NCBI GenBank assembly: GCA_902803345.1
Contig: CADCPV010000053.1
Location: forward strand, 1-10,843
DNA length: 10,843 nt
Direction of reading: 5' to 3'
Source of the DNA: an uncultured Eubacteriales bacterium
GTDB lineage: Bacteria > Bacillota_A > Clostridia > Lachnospirales > Lachnospiraceae
In this document: positions 9,688 to 10,843 of the stretch, piece after piece
Layout of the letters: each line of letters opens with the position of its first letter
Position numbering within the stretch: position 1 is the stretch's first letter
Position numbers and translations under genes: made by a program
Notes under the pieces: model-generated
Seen by the model: only the letters and a program-made list of their open reading frames with translations
Database searches by the model: none
What the model was told of the DNA's origin: nothing

Positions 9688-10722
9688 TTATGCCATCTCA
9701 ATATAGTCCAGATATTCCTTCAAATACTGTGACCGAAGCCTCCTAAGCTTCTGATCGTCTGCCTTCTGTTTGAAATAATACTGCAGGTTTCCGGGGAATA
9801 TTCCGAGCATCAGTTCGTATATGGACATTTCCTTGGTGAACGACAGGATTCCCGTGGAGACGCCTAATAGCAGGTTCGACAGGTGCTGACAGGCTTCCGG
9901 GAAATCCAGCTGCTCTGCATACAGAAGAATTCCGTAAGAACGAAGCACCCGGTCCCGAAGCATGAGATCCGGCATTTTCTCCCGAAGCTCGCGTTCCTCG
10001 CCCGTGAGCCGGACAGCGACATTCGTCAGAATATCCATCAGGTCCTGCTCTTTCATCCCGAGCGTCCGCTGGTTGTATAAGACATACAGGCCGCCGATCT
10101 TTTTCGCGCCTGAAATCCAGGCCTCCTTCATGACGACGCCGAACTTGATCATTTCACGTGACAGGGTCTGGAAATTGCGGCTCTCTGAAAGAAGCGGCAG
10201 GTGCATGACATAGTAAGCCCGCATTCCGGTCCCGACATTCTGCAGGGAAGAGGTTTCGTAACCGACTTTTTTGCTGTAGGCGAAAGGAATCCGGCTGTCG
10301 ATATAGCTGTCAACCTCCGAAAGCAGCTCATAAAGCGGTCCGAGCCCCTGTCCGTGCTCCGACAGAAGAAGCCGCAGATGATCCGAGCCGCCGACCGTCA
10401 TGCTGAAGGCCTCATCGGCACTTGCATAGACTACCGCCCGTTCCTTCTGCTCTAACGTTGCCTTGTTGATGAGGAGGCGTTCCTGCAGTGTCAGCTTCTC
10501 TTCTTCAATCAGTTCGTCGGTTTCCAGCTTCTGTACCGGCTGTCCCAGGATTTCCTGCAGCCGCGGAAGTTTTTCATCGACAGTACGGAGCATCTCCGTC
10601 CGTTCTTCTTCGCTCATCCGGGCAGGGAATTTCCATTTTTTGAAATTCCGGAGAAGCCGAATCCGGCTCACCTGAACAACATCGTCATTTTCACCTTTCC
10701 GGTGATACCAGCGCTCATCCAT
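9688..10722 (-). CDS. mcsB: McsB-family protein (protein-arginine kinase fold) with catalytic residues replaced: probable pseudokinase
   Basis: The product has 344 residues from the ATG at 10722-10720. That start gives the family N-terminus (MDERWYHRKGENDDVV, then SRIRLLRNF), lies 6 nt after GGGGG, and overlaps the mcsA end by 8 nt. An upstream in-frame ATG at 10797 would only read mcsA out of frame. Fold signatures are SRIR (19-22), DHLR (114-117), NVGTGMRAYYVMHLP (162-176) and RDRVLRSYG (256-264). Active McsB enzymes phosphorylate protein arginines, tagging them for ClpC-ClpP. By my alignment the NEED motif is GGSD (111-114), the Cys of CPT is S159 (SLQ), the catalytic Glu of the GSEA segment is K207 (GAKK), and a nearby Arg is K199. 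The C-terminal RDxxRA phosphoarginine-sensing motif is also not recognisable. The frame is intact over full length, so loss of kinase chemistry, not gene decay, is the best reading. It may act as a structural adaptor with McsA. Confidence 0.85.
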   Translation of the reverse strand: MDERWYHRKGENDDVVQVSRIRLLRNFKKWKFPARMSEEERTEMLRTVDEKLPRLQEILGQPVQKLETDELIEEEKLTLQERLLINKATLEQKERAVVYASADEAFSMTVGGSDHLRLLLSEHGQGLGPLYELLSEVDSYIDSRIPFAYSKKVGYETSSLQNVGTGMRAYYVMHLPLLSESRNFQTLSREMIKFGVVMKEAWISGAKKIGGLYVLYNQRTLGMKEQDLMDILTNVAVRLTGEERELREKMPDLMLRDRVLRSYGILLYAEQLDFPEACQHLSNLLLGVSTGILSFTKEMSIYELMLGIFPGNLQYYFKQKADDQKLRRLRSQYLKEYLDYIEMA

Positions 10723-10843
10723 GGAGTTCCCCCGTAAGCCTGCGGATCTCGTCCCGGAGCCGCGCCGCCTCTTCGTAGTTTTCTTCGGAAACCGCAATCT
10801 TCATCCGGTCCTCAAGAAGCGACAGCTCTTCTTTTTTGCTGAG
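10715..10843 (-). CDS. mcsA: McsA C-terminal end (UVR motif), truncated by window edge
   Basis: Reading from the window edge on the minus strand gives 42 codons and a TGA at 10717-10715. The fragment contains LSLLEDRMKIAVSEENYEEA (residues 7-26), followed by ARLRDEIRRL and ending in TGELHG. This is the UVR-type helical hairpin found at the C-terminus of McsA, UvrB and UvrC. The placement directly before mcsB and clpC makes McsA the likely identity. McsA normally carries N-terminal zinc-binding CxxC motifs and stimulates McsB; those parts lie outside the window. Its last 8 nt overlap the start of mcsB, giving probable translational coupling. Confidence 0.85.
   Translation of the reverse strand, partial: LSKKEELSLLEDRMKIAVSEENYEEAARLRDEIRRLTGELHG

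Noticed and set aside
10723..10797. A 25-residue N-terminal extension of McsB from an in-frame ATG at 10797
   Set aside because: The extension (basic, low similarity to the family) is mcsA read in another frame. The ATG at 10722 gives the family N-terminus, a GGGGG site at 6 nt and the usual short overlap with mcsA.

Overview
The window reads as chromosomal DNA of a moderately GC-rich member of the Bacillota (Firmicutes), most likely a gut-type Clostridia, perhaps Lachnospiraceae. The reasons are the mcsA-mcsB-clpC-radA gene order, the AGGAG-type ribosome binding sites, and a large lipoprotein joining a clostripain-type peptidase to BspA-like leucine-rich repeats. The family-level guess is inference. 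No rRNA, tRNA, CRISPR array or transposase gene was seen.

Layout. Positions 2-715 (+) hold the 3' part of a TtcA-like PP-loop ATPase whose N-terminus lies left of the window. It converges on a minus-strand block, and the gap between the two (716-806) is filled almost entirely by a perfect 38-bp inverted repeat (724-805), a REP-like palindrome. Everything else is on the minus strand. In transcription order, from right to left, this is the end of mcsA (10843-10715), mcsB (10722-9688), clpC (9669-7213), radA (7207-5825), a probable hairpin terminator or attenuator at the radA stop codon (5840-5804), and a 1657-residue secreted lipoprotein peptidase (5780-807). The genes are packed with an 8-nt overlap or gaps of 5 to 44 nt. 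No gene-free stretch reaches 300 bases.

How the genes fit together. The mcsA-mcsB-clpC-radA order is the classical class III (CtsR-controlled) heat-shock operon of Bacillota. ClpC is a double-ring AAA+ unfoldase that feeds ClpP. McsA and McsB form its partner pair, where McsB normally phosphorylates arginines on substrates as a degradation tag. RadA is a RecA-like DNA repair helicase carried at the end of the operon. CtsR and its operators would lie right of the window. The lipoprotein is probably anchored on the outer face of the membrane. It is not an obvious partner of the stress genes, and may be expressed by read-through past the hairpin.

The most striking observation is that the McsB here keeps the phosphagen-kinase fold signatures (SRIR, DHLR, NVGTGMRA, DRVLRSYG), but every catalytic signature I can align is replaced. 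NEED has become GGSD, the reactive Cys of the CPT motif has become Ser, and the catalytic Glu has become Lys. The reading frame is intact. It looks like a pseudokinase retained in the operon beside a ClpC that still carries the glutamates of both phosphoarginine pockets. Other points of note are the perfect long palindrome, the peptidase-LRR fusion with its pentapeptide-repeat stalk, and the absence of disA after radA.
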